Counted from the stretch's first letter, positions 23,513-33,014 are shown. The stretch: DNA of 64,000 bases from Phycisphaeraceae bacterium (GCA_029260655.1 JAJDCU010000040.1:36705-100704); one strand, 5' to 3'. The notes: generated from the letters alone by a model not told the origin. A program made the numbers and translations.

Positions 23513-24658
23513 ATGGCCAAAAAAACTGGCAAATCAAGGGGTAAGCCCAGGGGCACGGGTAAGGGTCGATCCGGGCGGCAATCTGAGGGAATGGCAGGGG
23601 GGATGACCTACGCCCAGGCGGGGGTGGACATCGACGCCGGGGACCGCACGGTGGACCTGATCAAGGGCCATCTCAAGCGGACGTACAGCCCCCGGGTCCT
23701 GGGCCGCCACGGCGCTTTCGCCGGGTGTTTTCGGCTGGACTTCAACGAGCGGATTTTCAAGCGCAACTACAAGGACCCGGTCCTGGTCGCCTGCACCGAC
23801 GGGGTGGGCACGAAAGTCGTCTTGGCGATTGAGATGGGCGTGCACGACACGATCGGCCAGGACTGCGTGGCGATGAACGTCAACGACCTGATCGTCCAGG
23901 GCGCAGAGCCGTTGTTCTTTTTAGATTACGTCGGGACGCACAAGGTCCAGCCCAGTCACGTGGAGCAGATCGTCAAGGGCGTGGCCGATGGATGCCAACT
24001 GGCCGGCTGTGCGCTGATCGGGGGCGAGACAGCCGAGATGCCCGACGTCTATAAGAAAGACGACTACGACCTGGCCGGTTTTGCGGTGGGCGTCTGCGAG
24101 CTGAGCAAGGTGGTTGACGGCCAGCGCGTGGAGAAGGGGGACGTGATCATCGGGCTCGCCTCCAGCGGGGCCCACTCCAACGGCTACACCCTGGTCCGAG
24201 CGATCATCAAGCAGGCCAAACTCGACCTCGACAAGGTTTACCCCGAGCTGGAAGACGACCGGCCGCTTGGGTTGGTGCTTCTGGAACCCACGCGGATCTA
24301 CGCCAAGCAGATCGTCAGCGTCCTGGGGTCGTACAAGGTCAAGAAGCCGATCGGCGGGATGGCGCACATCACCGGCGGGGGGCTGCCGGGCAACGTCAAC
24401 CGCGCCTTGCACGGGTCGGTCAACGCCAAGATCAACCGCAAGGCCTGGCAGACGCCGCCGCTCTTTACCTTCCTCCAGAAACACGGAAACGTCGCCGACG
24501 ACGAGATGCTTCGGGTCTTCAACATGGGCATCGGCTACACCCTGATCGTCCGCCCCCACTTCGCCGACGCGATCCTGGACAAGCTCCGCAAACAAGGCGA
24601 GCAGGCCTTCGTCCTGGGCAAGATCACCGCCGGGACAGGCGCCGTGGTGCTTTCCTAG
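23513..24658 (+). CDS. purM: Phosphoribosylformylglycinamidine cyclo-ligase (AIR synthetase)
   Basis: The protein is up to 381 residues. PurM closes the imidazole ring in purine synthesis using ATP. Motifs are clear: TYAQAGVDIDAGD, CTDGVGTKVVLA, GQDCVAMNVNDLIVQGAEPL, GGETAEMPD, SSGAHSNGYTLVR, AHITGGGLPGN and FNMGIGYTLIV. The first 30 residues are a Lys/Arg/Gly-rich tail outside the family, so translation may begin later, at ATG 23591 or 23603. A second purine gene, purE, lies elsewhere in the window (40868). Confidence 0.95.
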   Translation: MAKKTGKSRGKPRGTGKGRSGRQSEGMAGGMTYAQAGVDIDAGDRTVDLIKGHLKRTYSPRVLGRHGAFAGCFRLDFNERIFKRNYKDPVLVACTDGVGTKVVLAIEMGVHDTIGQDCVAMNVNDLIVQGAEPLFFLDYVGTHKVQPSHVEQIVKGVADGCQLAGCALIGGETAEMPDVYKKDDYDLAGFAVGVCELSKVVDGQRVEKGDVIIGLASSGAHSNGYTLVRAIIKQAKLDLDKVYPELEDDRPLGLVLLEPTRIYAKQIVSVLGSYKVKKPIGGMAHITGGGLPGNVNRALHGSVNAKINRKAWQTPPLFTFLQKHGNVADDEMLRVFNMGIGYTLIVRPHFADAILDKLRKQGEQAFVLGKITAGTGAVVLS

Positions 24659-24973
24659 ACGGATTCACCCGTGGATGGATCGGGCGTCGTGCTGCGGCAA
24701 CGCTTGTTAACTTGCTTTATATCAACAGATTATTGAGTTGTGCCCCAGAAGATGCCCTGCGGCGTGTGGTTTGTAATCCCCATCCGTCCGCGATCCACTC
24801 AGTCGGTCTGGCTGATCTGAAGGGCTACTTCTTATGTAAGTGATTGATATAATGGGTCTTAAGCCCTCTTTGGGATTAAGCGATCAAGCCGTCGTGATTC
24901 TGGCAAGCCCCTTGTGATAGCTCTTTGTGTCGCACCCGCTGATGGGTGGCGGCAGGATAAGGAGCAGATACAC
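24659..24973. other. Intergenic region carrying a promoter and leader hairpin
   Basis: No gene is seen in these 315 bases. The first half is featureless apart from AT-rich patches. An extended -10 promoter lies at 24845-24853. A hairpin in the leader (CTTAAGCCC, 5-base loop, GGGATTAAG, one mismatch) lies just after the predicted start of transcription. The leader of the next gene would be about 110 bases, long enough for regulation. Confidence 0.5.
24845..24853 (+). promoter_or_regulatory. Extended -10 promoter (TGNTATAAT)
   Basis: TG at 24845-24846, one base, and a perfect TATAAT at 24848-24853. No good -35 box lies 16-18 bases upstream, as is common for extended -10 promoters. It would drive the small coiled-coil protein at 24974. 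Confidence 0.6.
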
Positions 24974-25246
24974 ATGGACGAAAAAACCTTCCAAACCAAG
25001 CTGTCTGAGCTGATGGGCGAGATTTCCGCCCTGCCCAAGGCCGAGCGTGAGAAGATGGAAAAGATGGCCGAGCAGACCCAACAGCGTCATAAGAAGCTCA
25101 AGAAGACCGTTGGAGACCTTCAGGAGTCGCTGGACTACCTGCGGCTGTCGATCAAGTACCTCGTCTTCGACCTGGAAGCCACCCGCCGGGAAAACCGCTA
25201 CCTCCGCAAGATGCTCGAAGAGGACACCCCCGGCCGAGACGACTGA
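24974..25246 (+). CDS. Small coiled-coil protein, unknown function
   Basis: The protein is 90 residues, almost entirely helical and charged, with a heptad-like pattern (EREKMEKMAEQTQQRHKKL; DYLRLSIKYLVFDLEATRRE). It has no signal, cysteine or enzyme motif. AAGGAG 9 bases upstream fixes ATG 24974; the longer reading from 24914 has no ribosome site. It is monocistronic, with its own near-perfect promoter upstream and a strong terminator at 25330. That arrangement suggests high, independent expression. Such small coiled proteins can be nucleoid, ribosome or RNA-polymerase associated, but nothing here decides this. Confidence 0.7.
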   Translation: MDEKTFQTKLSELMGEISALPKAEREKMEKMAEQTQQRHKKLKKTVGDLQESLDYLRLSIKYLVFDLEATRRENRYLRKMLEEDTPGRDD

Positions 25247-25329
25247 GGCGCCACCGGCCAACATGGCCCGCAAACGAGATGACCCGATCCCAGGAAACTC
25301 TCTGGTTCGTTCATACCAGACCCTTGCTC

Positions 25330-25366
25330 GACGGACGTCCCCCAACCAGGGCGTCCGTCTTTTTTT
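25330..25366 (+). terminator. Rho-independent terminator
   Basis: GACGGACG (25330-25337) pairs with CGTCCGTC (25352-25359), extended by CCC/GGG pairs after a bulge, and is followed by seven T (25360-25366). It ends the transcript of the small coiled-coil gene before clpP. Confidence 0.92.
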
Positions 25367-25562
25367 GTCTCAAGCCCGGTCATCCGGCGCAGCCGCTTGG
25401 CCGAGGCCGGGCCCATCATTGATTCATTAGACACACACATTCGCCCTTCGCTGCAAGGCATAAGGCCTTCTTCGGACAAACCCCAACTACCCACATCCCC
25501 CACGCACCGCTATCATGTGCCCTCGAATAAACCCGATCCCACGCTGAAAGCGAGATTCACGG

Positions 25563-26276
25563 ATGAGCGCTTACGACCTGCCGAACACCCCCCGCCAACC
25601 CCAGGCCCCCGGACACAACACCCCCGGATACAACGCCCCCGGATACAGCGCCGCGATGGCCGCCATGGCCCAGGCGGGCGCCTACCCCGGTGCCTTGGCC
25701 GCCGCACCGCCCATGCAGCGCTACCGCGAGATGACCATCGACGAGATGCTCCTGGAGAACCGGGTCGTCTTCCTCGTCGGCGAGATCAACCACGCCACCG
25801 CCACCGGCGTCATCATGCGGCTGCTGCACCTGGAAAACACCAAGCCCGGCATGGATATCAGCCTCTACATCAACTCCCCCGGCGGGGCCGTCGACGACAC
25901 GCTCGCCATCTACGACACCATGAACCACATCAGCTCCGAGGTCTCGACCGTCTGCGTCGGCAAGGCCATGAGCGGCGGCGCCCTGATCCTCGCCGCCGGA
26001 CATAAAGACAAACGCTACTGCCTCCCACACGCCAAGGTCATGATCCACCAGCCCTACGGCGGGGTGTACGGCCAGACCACCGATGTCGTCATCCAGGCAG
26101 AAGAAATCCTCAAGACCAAGCAGCAACTCAACGAGATCCTCGCCAAGCACACCGGCCAAGACGTCAAGCAGGTCGAGGAAGACTCCGAGCGCGACAAGTT
26201 CTTCAGCGCCCAGGAAGCCAAGGACTACGGCCTGGTCGACGACGTCGTCATCAAGGCCGAAGAACCCAAGAAATAG
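25563..26276 (+). CDS. clpP: ATP-dependent Clp protease proteolytic subunit
   Basis: The protein is 237 residues. The serine protease core shows YINSPGGAVDDTLAIYD, the nucleophile Ser137 in GKAMSGGA (usually ASMGA), His162 in VMIHQPYGG, and the acidic residue in ERDKFFSAQEAKDYGLVDDV. ClpP forms a barrel that degrades proteins fed by ClpX or ClpA. The first 55 residues are a Pro/Gly/Tyr/Ala-rich extension (GYNAPGYSA) beyond the usual propeptide and may be removed by self-cleavage. No clpX or trigger factor gene adjoins it, so it may be one of several paralogues. Confidence 0.95.
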   Translation: MSAYDLPNTPRQPQAPGHNTPGYNAPGYSAAMAAMAQAGAYPGALAAAPPMQRYREMTIDEMLLENRVVFLVGEINHATATGVIMRLLHLENTKPGMDISLYINSPGGAVDDTLAIYDTMNHISSEVSTVCVGKAMSGGALILAAGHKDKRYCLPHAKVMIHQPYGGVYGQTTDVVIQAEEILKTKQQLNEILAKHTGQDVKQVEEDSERDKFFSAQEAKDYGLVDDVVIKAEEPKK

Positions 26277-26651
26277 CTTCACCGCTTTGCTCCCCCCCCG
26301 ACGCACCGCGACCTGTCGCGGCGGTTGTCCGCTGTCCGCCCCCCCCTCACCGTGCCGGTTTCAAATAGCTGTCGCACCTAGACCCGCATCATGTCCGGTA
26401 TGGGAGGGATAGCAGGCGGATGGGTGAACGGACTTACGACGTGCTTAAGCGGGCCTTGCCGCGGGGGTTATCGGGGTTGCGGGGATTCACGGGCCGGGTC
26501 GCTGTTGGTACGGGTTAACCAAGCATATCTGTTTCTTTCTTTTATGTTTAATAAAAGTGCTACACGGACCGGGGTTGGCCGATATGATGCCAAGGCCTGT
26601 ATCTGTGTATGCACCCGTACCGGGCACGCGAACATAAAGAAGGGTATAAGC
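26277..26651. other. Intergenic region with a short hairpin
   Basis: No gene is seen in these 375 bases. A hairpin CCGCGAC-CT-GTCGCGG (26306-26321) follows clpP, of the same design as at 17994 and 51739. An AT-rich tract lies at 26521-26560. A TATGAT at 26583 within a TTGGC/GCCAA dyad is a weak promoter candidate for the PEP-CTERM gene. Confidence 0.45.
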
Positions 26652-28616
26652 ATGATGGCTAAAATGTCACACAAGATGTGTCGTTTGGCTGTGGCCATGA
26701 CCGTGACGACGGTGCTTGTTCCGGACCTGCCCGCGAGCGCTGCGATCACCTACGACACCCGCGCCCTTACGGGTGACGCGGCCCCGGGCACCACCGGGGT
26801 GTACAGCACCTTTAAGGAACCCGTGATCGACGACGCGGGCCGGGTTGCGTTCCGGGGCCGCCTGCTCAAATGGACGGGGGGCGTGACTTGGGACAATGAG
26901 TACGGCCTTTGGTCTGAGGGCTCGGGTTCGTTGAGCCTGGTCGCACGTGAGGGTTCAATCGCGCCGGGCACCACCGGGGTGTACAACTTCTTGCAAAGGC
27001 TTGTTCTCAACGGCGCGGGCCAGAGCGCGTTCGTTGAGCACCTGCTCGACGGGCCGGGGGGCGAGCGTTTCGTAAATGGCAACGGTATCTGGTCCGATCG
27101 TTCGGGTTCAGTGAGCTTGCTCGTACGCGAGGGTGACGCCGCGCCGGGCATAACCGGCGGGGTGTTTGCAGACTTGAACGGCCCCCTCTTCAACGACGCG
27201 GGACAGATGGCGTTTCTTGGTGCTTTGAGGGTGGGTACTGCGGGTGTGACGATGCCCGATAGGATGGGTCTCTGGTCGGAGGGGTCGGGTTCGCTGAGCC
27301 TGATCGCACGCAATGGCGACGTGGCGCCTGGCACAGGTGGGGCGTTTTTTAACTTAGAGAAACGCATATTAGACCCAGACGGTGACGGCGGCACACCAGG
27401 TGAGGGCTTCGGCCTTACCGCCCTCAACGATGCGGGGCAGGTCGCGTTCACCGGCCATTTACTTCCCGGCGCGGCGGGTGTGACACTCGATAATGACGCG
27501 GGGATTTGGGCTGGGGCTTCGGGTTCGATAAACCTGGTTGCACGTAAGGGCTCGACCGCCCCGGGCACGGCCGGTGGCGTGTTCGGCAGCTTTCACGGCA
27601 ACCCCGGCTTCAACAACGCCGGCCACATCGTGTTCAAGAGTTATTTGCTCGCCGGGTCCGGGGACGTGACTTCGGCCAATGACGCCGGCATCTGGTCCGA
27701 CCGCTCGGGTTCGCTGGCCCTGGTCGCACGCGAGGGCGCCGCCGCCCCGGGCACGGCGGGGGTGTATCACGACATAAATGACAACCTCGCCCTCAACGGC
27801 GCGGGCCAGATCGCGTTCCATGGCCGCCTTACCGGCCCGGGCGTGACGCTCGACAATAACGAGGGCATCTGGTCCGAGGGTTCCGGTTCGCTGAGCCTGG
27901 TCGCACGCGAAGGTTCCCCCGCCCCGGGCACGGGTAGCGTGTTCCGCAGCTTTAGCCTCCTTGCCAACAGTCTCATCCTCAACGGCGCGGGCCAGGTCGC
28001 GTTCAACGGGATCCTCCGAACCGGGATGGGAGGCGTTACGCTTGCCAATGACAGAGGTATCTGGGCGACCGACACCGCCGGCGAACTCAAGCTGATCGCT
28101 CGCGAGGGCGATCTGTTCGATGTCAACGACGACCCGCTGATCGACGACTTCCGTACGATCAGATCCGTGGTCTTGTTTGGGTCCGGGACAGGCGGTGAGG
28201 AAGGCAGGAGCACCCCTTTCAACGACGCCGGCCAGCTCGCGTTCAAGCTTTTCTTCACCGACCGTAGCGAGGGCATCTTCGTCGCTTCGATTCAGGCTGA
28301 CGTGGCAGCGCTGGCCGGCGACCTCAACGGCGACGGGTTTGTCGGGCTCGCGGATCTGGATGTCTTGCGAGATAACTGGAACCGGGGCACGCTCGGGGGC
28401 GATTCCGTCCAGGGCATCCTGTCGGGCGCCCCATTGATTGGTGATCTCAACGGCGACGGTTTCGTCGGGATCGATGACGCGAGCGTGATACTGTCGAACT
28501 TGAACGCCGGGACCCTGTCGCTCGCCAACGTAGTCAGCATCCCCGAGCCTGGGACGGTGGGGGTGTTGGGGCTGTGCGGGATGGTCTTGTTGCGGCGGCG
28601 TAGATCGGCGTGTTGA
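26652..28616 (+). CDS. PEP-CTERM exported repeat protein with dockerin-like segment
   Basis: The protein is 654 residues. A signal peptide (about 1-30, ending LPASAA) is followed by seven or so tandem repeats. Each repeat has the shape DAGQVAF, then GIWSEGSGSLSLVAREG, then APGT, matching the repeat family often called DUF7453 or the choice-of-anchor type. Two EF-hand-like units (GDLNGDGFVGLADLDVLRDN and GDLNGDGFVGIDDASVILSN) resemble dockerin calcium loops. The C-terminus is a PEP-CTERM sorting tag (IPEPGTVGVLGL, hydrophobic stretch, RRRRS) cut by an exosortase. It is probably displayed on the cell surface or in the matrix. ATG 26652 or 26655 is the start. Confidence 0.88.
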   Translation: MMAKMSHKMCRLAVAMTVTTVLVPDLPASAAITYDTRALTGDAAPGTTGVYSTFKEPVIDDAGRVAFRGRLLKWTGGVTWDNEYGLWSEGSGSLSLVAREGSIAPGTTGVYNFLQRLVLNGAGQSAFVEHLLDGPGGERFVNGNGIWSDRSGSVSLLVREGDAAPGITGGVFADLNGPLFNDAGQMAFLGALRVGTAGVTMPDRMGLWSEGSGSLSLIARNGDVAPGTGGAFFNLEKRILDPDGDGGTPGEGFGLTALNDAGQVAFTGHLLPGAAGVTLDNDAGIWAGASGSINLVARKGSTAPGTAGGVFGSFHGNPGFNNAGHIVFKSYLLAGSGDVTSANDAGIWSDRSGSLALVAREGAAAPGTAGVYHDINDNLALNGAGQIAFHGRLTGPGVTLDNNEGIWSEGSGSLSLVAREGSPAPGTGSVFRSFSLLANSLILNGAGQVAFNGILRTGMGGVTLANDRGIWATDTAGELKLIAREGDLFDVNDDPLIDDFRTIRSVVLFGSGTGGEEGRSTPFNDAGQLAFKLFFTDRSEGIFVASIQADVAALAGDLNGDGFVGLADLDVLRDNWNRGTLGGDSVQGILSGAPLIGDLNGDGFVGIDDASVILSNLNAGTLSLANVVSIPEPGTVGVLGLCGMVLLRRRRSAC

Positions 28617-29013
28617 CGCCCGCCTCGCCGGGGCGGGTGATTGTTTGGTGAAACCGCGGGGATTTAGCCTTCGGCCGAGCTGTTTTTCAACAGCCCAGGT
28701 GGCTATCAATAGACAATTAAGTCTTAACATGCTAGGGTTGCCAAGTGTACCGCGGGTCCGAAGACGTCAGGTCTGAGGAGTCTCCCGCGGGCGGGGCCGG
28801 TGGTTGTGTCGCCGGCGATGGGGCCGGCCGTTCCCCAGACTTCACATGCAACAGACGTCACGTGCCCGCCTGGATTCGGTAGCGCGTCATGTTGTTGCGC
28901 GTCCGCTTTTCAATGCTTGTTGTGTTCCCGGTTGCGCACGTGAACCGCAGCCGTCTCGACGGACGATCTGAACCGCATGGTGATGGGAGGGCGGCAAGTA
29001 AAAGGAGAGAAAG
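28617..29013. other. Intergenic region with a hairpin after the first PEP-CTERM gene
   Basis: No gene is supported in these 397 bases. A GC-rich hairpin (CCCGCC 28619-28624, GGCGGG 28632-28637) directly after the stop is a weak terminator candidate. The rest shows no tRNA, promoter of note or repeat from the phrase families seen elsewhere. Confidence 0.45.
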
Positions 29014-30021
29014 ATGGTCAACCAACGTCTGATCCGACAGGTCGCGGCCGTCCTGCTGTTTGCGGCAACGGCAAGCACGGCACACGGTCTCATATTCCTG
29101 AACTTCGACCAGGAAATCTTCACCGCCCCGGTCGGCACGCCCTTTGTCAAGATCACCGCGACGCTCGACCTCGACAGACAGCACTACCTCTGGGGCAGCA
29201 CCAGTCACGGCAGTTCGGGCGCCATCTGGGCCGATATAAGTTTCACCTACGGCCCGGACCCCAGCGAGCCCAATCGAAATGCGCGGATGGAGAAGTTAAG
29301 GGCGCAGATCGGCAACCTCCCAGGCCCTGTCCCGCCCGACGGCGACTACCCCATCAGCATCCCGTTTGTCTGGGGATACTGGCACCTGGATAACTGGCAG
29401 TTCCCAGAGGCGTACGGCTTCCCCGGCTATATCGGGGCTTTGGGCTCGTTCGAGTTTCAGAGCATCAACGATGAATACCGCATCGAGTTCTACAACACGA
29501 CCGACCCGGGCAATACGTTTGATAATCCGCTGATGCTCGATTCAATCAACCCTGGCGGGGGGTTCGAATTCGACATCGGGCTTAGCCCTAACGGCCTTGG
29601 CCGGGCATTCCCGGTCTTCATCGACCCGGTCGCAGCGACAGGGTACAGCTACTTAGTCGGGGTCGGCGACCCGAATTTCGGGATCGTTTACATACCCTCG
29701 GCGCTGCCGCTGGGTGACTCTTTATTCGATCTGCATGTGGCGGGCGGGACGTACCCGCTCACGGCTGGCGTGCCGTTCGACCTGACCCAGATCGTCCCGG
29801 GTGGCGTCAGCGCGTTCACCATCACCGGGATCGATCCCATCGAGGGGCTGGACCCAGACGACCCCGCCGCGTTCCCCACAGGGCTCATGTTCGTCGGCGA
29901 CGGGGCCGCGGCGAATGTGACGATGACCGCGATCCCCGATCCAGCGACATTCGTTGTGATCGGGTTCGGTCTTGCCTGTTGGGTGGTGGGGCATCGGAAC
30001 ACGCGCAGCATGCATGAGTAA
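29014..30021 (+). CDS. PEP-CTERM exported protein
   Basis: The protein is 335 residues. A signal peptide (about 1-25, ending STAHG) precedes an extracellular beta-rich region with many aromatic and Gly/Pro residues. The C-terminus has a degenerate PEP-CTERM tag (AIPDPATFVVIGFGLACWVV followed by basic residues), so exosortase-dependent sorting is expected. AAAGGAG placed 6 bases upstream fixes ATG 29014. No catalytic motif is seen. It follows another PEP-CTERM gene but has its own leader. The function is unknown and the surface location is inferred. Confidence 0.82.
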   Translation: MVNQRLIRQVAAVLLFAATASTAHGLIFLNFDQEIFTAPVGTPFVKITATLDLDRQHYLWGSTSHGSSGAIWADISFTYGPDPSEPNRNARMEKLRAQIGNLPGPVPPDGDYPISIPFVWGYWHLDNWQFPEAYGFPGYIGALGSFEFQSINDEYRIEFYNTTDPGNTFDNPLMLDSINPGGGFEFDIGLSPNGLGRAFPVFIDPVAATGYSYLVGVGDPNFGIVYIPSALPLGDSLFDLHVAGGTYPLTAGVPFDLTQIVPGGVSAFTITGIDPIEGLDPDDPAAFPTGLMFVGDGAAANVTMTAIPDPATFVVIGFGLACWVVGHRNTRSMHE

Positions 30022-30088
30022 GTGATCCCATGGCCGGAGGCCTTGGGCTTAGGGGTGCAGCGGGTGATATTGGTTTGCCGGTGTTGTC

Positions 30089-31288
30089 TTGGCCGATAGC
30101 CCTTGGGTGATCCGTTCTTCGCACATCCTGCAATTGGCCGTCGTTGCGCTGCTTGGTTTGGCAGTGATTATGGTGACGTCGGCGGCGTCGGGGGTCGGGG
30201 GGGCCGGTCACACCGGGGACGTGGGGCTGGTGGGGGGGGTGCTGGGGGTATTGACCGGGCGGACGGTGATCTACGCGGTTCTGGCGGTCGCAGTGATGCT
30301 GGCGGCGAGCCGGATCAATGTCAGGCAGCTATTCGCGGCCCGGGGCTGGACCAATCCCTTGGCGGTCATCGTGGTCGGAGCGCTGGCGCTAGCGGCGTTG
30401 ACCCTGGTTCCCGGGATGGGCCGGAGCGTCAACGGCGCCAGCCGGTGGCTGTATTTGGGGCCCAAGAGCTGGGGGCTGAGCTTTCAGCCAAGCGAGATGG
30501 TCAAGTGGGTGATGGTGCTGGCGGTCGCCTGGTGGTGCGCCCGTCGGCGGGGGCTGATGCACCGGTTTCGGTTTGGGTTGTTTCCCCCGATGATCCTGTT
30601 GGGCACCGCGTGCCTGATCGTGGTGGTGGAGGACCTGGGCACGGCGGCGTTGATCGGGCTGGTCGCGGTGTGCATGCTCATTGCTGGGGGCGCTCGGTTA
30701 AAGCACCTGGCGTGGACGCTGCCGATCGGGGCGCTGGGTCTGGCGGCGGCGCTGATCCACAGCCCGTACCGGATCAAACGATTGACGGCGTTCTGGGACC
30801 CATGGGCGGACCCGGCGGGGGCGGGGTACCACCCGATCCAGTCGATGCTCGCGGTCAGCCAGGGCGGGCTCACCGGCCGCGGCCTGGGCAACGGCATCCA
30901 GAAGTTCGGCTACCTCCCCGAAGACACGACCGACTTCATCTTCGCGGTGATCTGCGAGGAACTGGGCCTGGCCGGCGCGGCGCTGGTCGTTGGGCTGTAC
31001 ATGGTCATCCTGTGGATCGGCCTTGGGATCGTCCGCGACTGCAAAGACACGTTCGGCCGACTGGTCGGCCTGGGCGTCTTGCTGACCGTCGGCCTGCAGG
31101 CGGCGATCAACATCGCCGTCGTCGTCGCGGTCGTCCCGACCAAGGGGATCGCGCTACCGCTTATCAGCTCCGGCGGCACCGGCTGGATCATGACCGCCTT
31201 CGCCCTGGGCCTGGTCGCGGCGCTGGACAACGCCAACTACCTTCAGGCCGAGGATGAACTCGAAGGTCTGCTGCTGGAGCCGGCGTAG
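30089..31288 (+). CDS. ftsW: SEDS-family peptidoglycan polymerase FtsW
   Basis: The protein is 399 residues with about ten membrane helices. SEDS signatures are present: GRSVNGASRWLYLGP, FQPSEMVKWVMV, SPYRIKRLTAFWDPW, GYHPIQSMLAVSQGGLTGRG, LPEDTTDFIFAVICEE and GIALPLISSGGTGWI. SEDS proteins polymerise lipid II glycan strands; the nearby murG favours FtsW (division) over RodA. Many planctomycetes lack divisome genes, so retention fits Phycisphaerae. The start is uncertain: TTG 30089 is used, GTG 30107 is the alternative, and neither has a strong ribosome site. Confidence 0.9.
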   Translation: MADSPWVIRSSHILQLAVVALLGLAVIMVTSAASGVGGAGHTGDVGLVGGVLGVLTGRTVIYAVLAVAVMLAASRINVRQLFAARGWTNPLAVIVVGALALAALTLVPGMGRSVNGASRWLYLGPKSWGLSFQPSEMVKWVMVLAVAWWCARRRGLMHRFRFGLFPPMILLGTACLIVVVEDLGTAALIGLVAVCMLIAGGARLKHLAWTLPIGALGLAAALIHSPYRIKRLTAFWDPWADPAGAGYHPIQSMLAVSQGGLTGRGLGNGIQKFGYLPEDTTDFIFAVICEELGLAGAALVVGLYMVILWIGLGIVRDCKDTFGRLVGLGVLLTVGLQAAINIAVVVAVVPTKGIALPLISSGGTGWIMTAFALGLVAALDNANYLQAEDELEGLLLEPA

Positions 31289-31401
31289 GGGGTTTTTAAC
31301 CTTTCCCCACGCAATCTGTGCCTCGTCACCCGCAGCTATCAAGAACAAGATACGATCAGTGTGAGTAATTAACCCAGACTCGTATCGCTTGAGACACACT
31401 C

Positions 31402-31680
31402 ATGAAGCTGGATATCTCACATGTCATCGCATTGATCGTGGCATCCGCACTTGGCGGGATGATTCTGGGTGGCGCGTTTGGTTACGTGGCGGGTCAGGCT
31501 TCTCCGGAGTTTTTTCTTGTGTTATTTGGCATGATGGGGTCGGATGTTGATCCGATCAACGCCGCAGCCGTGGGAGGCGCAGCCGGCGGGGTTTTTCTTG
31601 GCGGTGGCCTGGGGGTGTTTGCAATCTTGGTTCGGTTATTTCAAGAATGGCTGGCTTTGCTAAGTAAGCCATGTCTGTAG
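31402..31680 (+). CDS. Small Gly-rich membrane protein
   Basis: The protein is 92 residues with two long hydrophobic segments (about 7-32 and 55-82), each rich in glycine (ALGGMILGGAFGYVAG, AAAVGGAAGGVFLGGGLG). These glycine zipper-like runs suggest helix packing or oligomerisation in the membrane. It lies between ftsW and murG, and its stop is 9 bases before the murG start, so it is probably co-transcribed with murG. No family is recognised. Confidence 0.55.
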   Translation: MKLDISHVIALIVASALGGMILGGAFGYVAGQASPEFFLVLFGMMGSDVDPINAAAVGGAAGGVFLGGGLGVFAILVRLFQEWLALLSKPCL

Positions 31681-31689
31681 GGGAAGTCT

Positions 31690-32844
31690 TTGACCACAAC
31701 GTCGCGCACCATCCTGTTTGCCGGCGGGGGTTCGGGGGGGCATATCTTCCCGAACCTGGCGGTGCTCGAGCGGTTGCGTGAGGCGGAACCGGGAGGGGCA
31801 GGGGGACCGGGGGTGTCGGCGCACTTCCTTGTCTCGCAGCGCCCATTGGACGAACACATCCTCGCCAAGGAAGGCCAGCCGTTCACAGCCCTGCCGGCGT
31901 TGCCTTTGGTTTTTCGGCCCAAGGCGCTGCTGCGGTTCTATCAGGCGTACAAGCAAAGCGAGCAGGCGGCGCTGGAATTGATCGCGCGGACGAACGCCTC
32001 GGCGATGGTGGCGACCGGCGGGTACGTGTCGGGCCCGGCGGTGTCGGCGGCGCACAAGGCGCAAATACCGGTGGCGCTACTGAATCTCGACGCCGTCCCC
32101 GGCCGGGCCAACCGCTTCTTAGCCAACAAGGCGACCGAGGTGTTCACCGTCTACTCGACCGATCAGCTTCGCCGGGCCCAGCAGATCGGGATGCCGCTGA
32201 GGCGTTCGGCGATCGGGAAGGTGGGTGTCGAAAAGGCGCGGTGGGACCTTGGGCTTCGCCCGGACCTCGAAACGATCCTGGTGTTCGCCGGCTCGCAGGG
32301 CGCGACGTCGATCAACCAGATGATGATGGAGCTTTTCACCCGCGCCCAGCACCGCCAGGCGGTTTCGAACTGGCAGGTGATCCACCTGACCGGCCCGGGC
32401 GAGCAGGCCGTGGTGCAGCGCGCATACGAGCAGGCCGGCGTGCGTGCGCGGGTCGAGGCGTTCTGCAACCAGATGGGCTTGGTGTGGTCGGCGGCGACGG
32501 TGGCGATCAGCCGGGCGGGTGCCGGGTCGGTCGCCGAGGCCTGGGCCAACGCGGTCCCGACGATCTTCATGCCGTACCCATATCACAAGGACGAGCACCA
32601 GCGATTCAACGCCGAGCCGATCGTCAACGCCGGGGCGGCACTGCTCCACCACGACCTGATCGACCCGATCGAAAACGTCAATCAGATCGCTGGCCCGCTC
32701 AAGGCGCTGATGAGCAACGAGCACCGGCTATCCAAGATGCGTGCTCAGCTAAGCGATTCACGGCCCCCGGACGGGGCTGCGGTGGTCGCGGATTGGCTGA
32801 CGACGATGACCGGCGTGGGCCTTGGCCGGAAGATGGGCGGTTGA
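31690..32844 (+). CDS. murG: Undecaprenyl-PP-MurNAc-pentapeptide GlcNAc transferase (lipid II synthase)
   Basis: The protein is 384 residues of the GT-B fold. MurG adds GlcNAc to lipid I at the inner face of the membrane. Motifs: FAGGGSGGHIFPNLAV, ATGGYVSGPAV, LLNLDAVPGRANRFL, FAGSQGATSINQM, SRAGAGSVAEAWANAVPTIF and PYHKDEHQRFNAEPI. The TTG 31690 start has a weak GGGGAAG site. With ftsW upstream it forms a small division and wall module, consistent with peptidoglycan synthesis in this organism. Confidence 0.94.
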   Translation: MTTTSRTILFAGGGSGGHIFPNLAVLERLREAEPGGAGGPGVSAHFLVSQRPLDEHILAKEGQPFTALPALPLVFRPKALLRFYQAYKQSEQAALELIARTNASAMVATGGYVSGPAVSAAHKAQIPVALLNLDAVPGRANRFLANKATEVFTVYSTDQLRRAQQIGMPLRRSAIGKVGVEKARWDLGLRPDLETILVFAGSQGATSINQMMMELFTRAQHRQAVSNWQVIHLTGPGEQAVVQRAYEQAGVRARVEAFCNQMGLVWSAATVAISRAGAGSVAEAWANAVPTIFMPYPYHKDEHQRFNAEPIVNAGAALLHHDLIDPIENVNQIAGPLKALMSNEHRLSKMRAQLSDSRPPDGAAVVADWLTTMTGVGLGRKMGG

Positions 32845-32935
32845 GGTTAAATAGATCGGCCCGCCTCATGGGATCGGCCTGGATTGACGCTGTGCCGATG
32901 ATGGCTCCGGGCCGGTTGCAGACGCTGCCGATCTG

Positions 32936-32964
32936 TTGTGGCCTGGGCTCCGGTGGTCTAAAAT
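32936..32964 (+). promoter_or_regulatory. Candidate sigma-70 promoter of the prenyl synthase gene
   Basis: TTGTGG (32936-32941), a 17-base spacer and TAAAAT (32959-32964). The transcript would begin near 32971, about 44 bases before ATG 33015. Found by eye, so moderate confidence. Confidence 0.45.
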
Positions 32965-33014
32965 GACGGATTCACCCCCCCGTTTGTCGCGGCTCGTATC
33001 CGCTTGGAAGTTAG

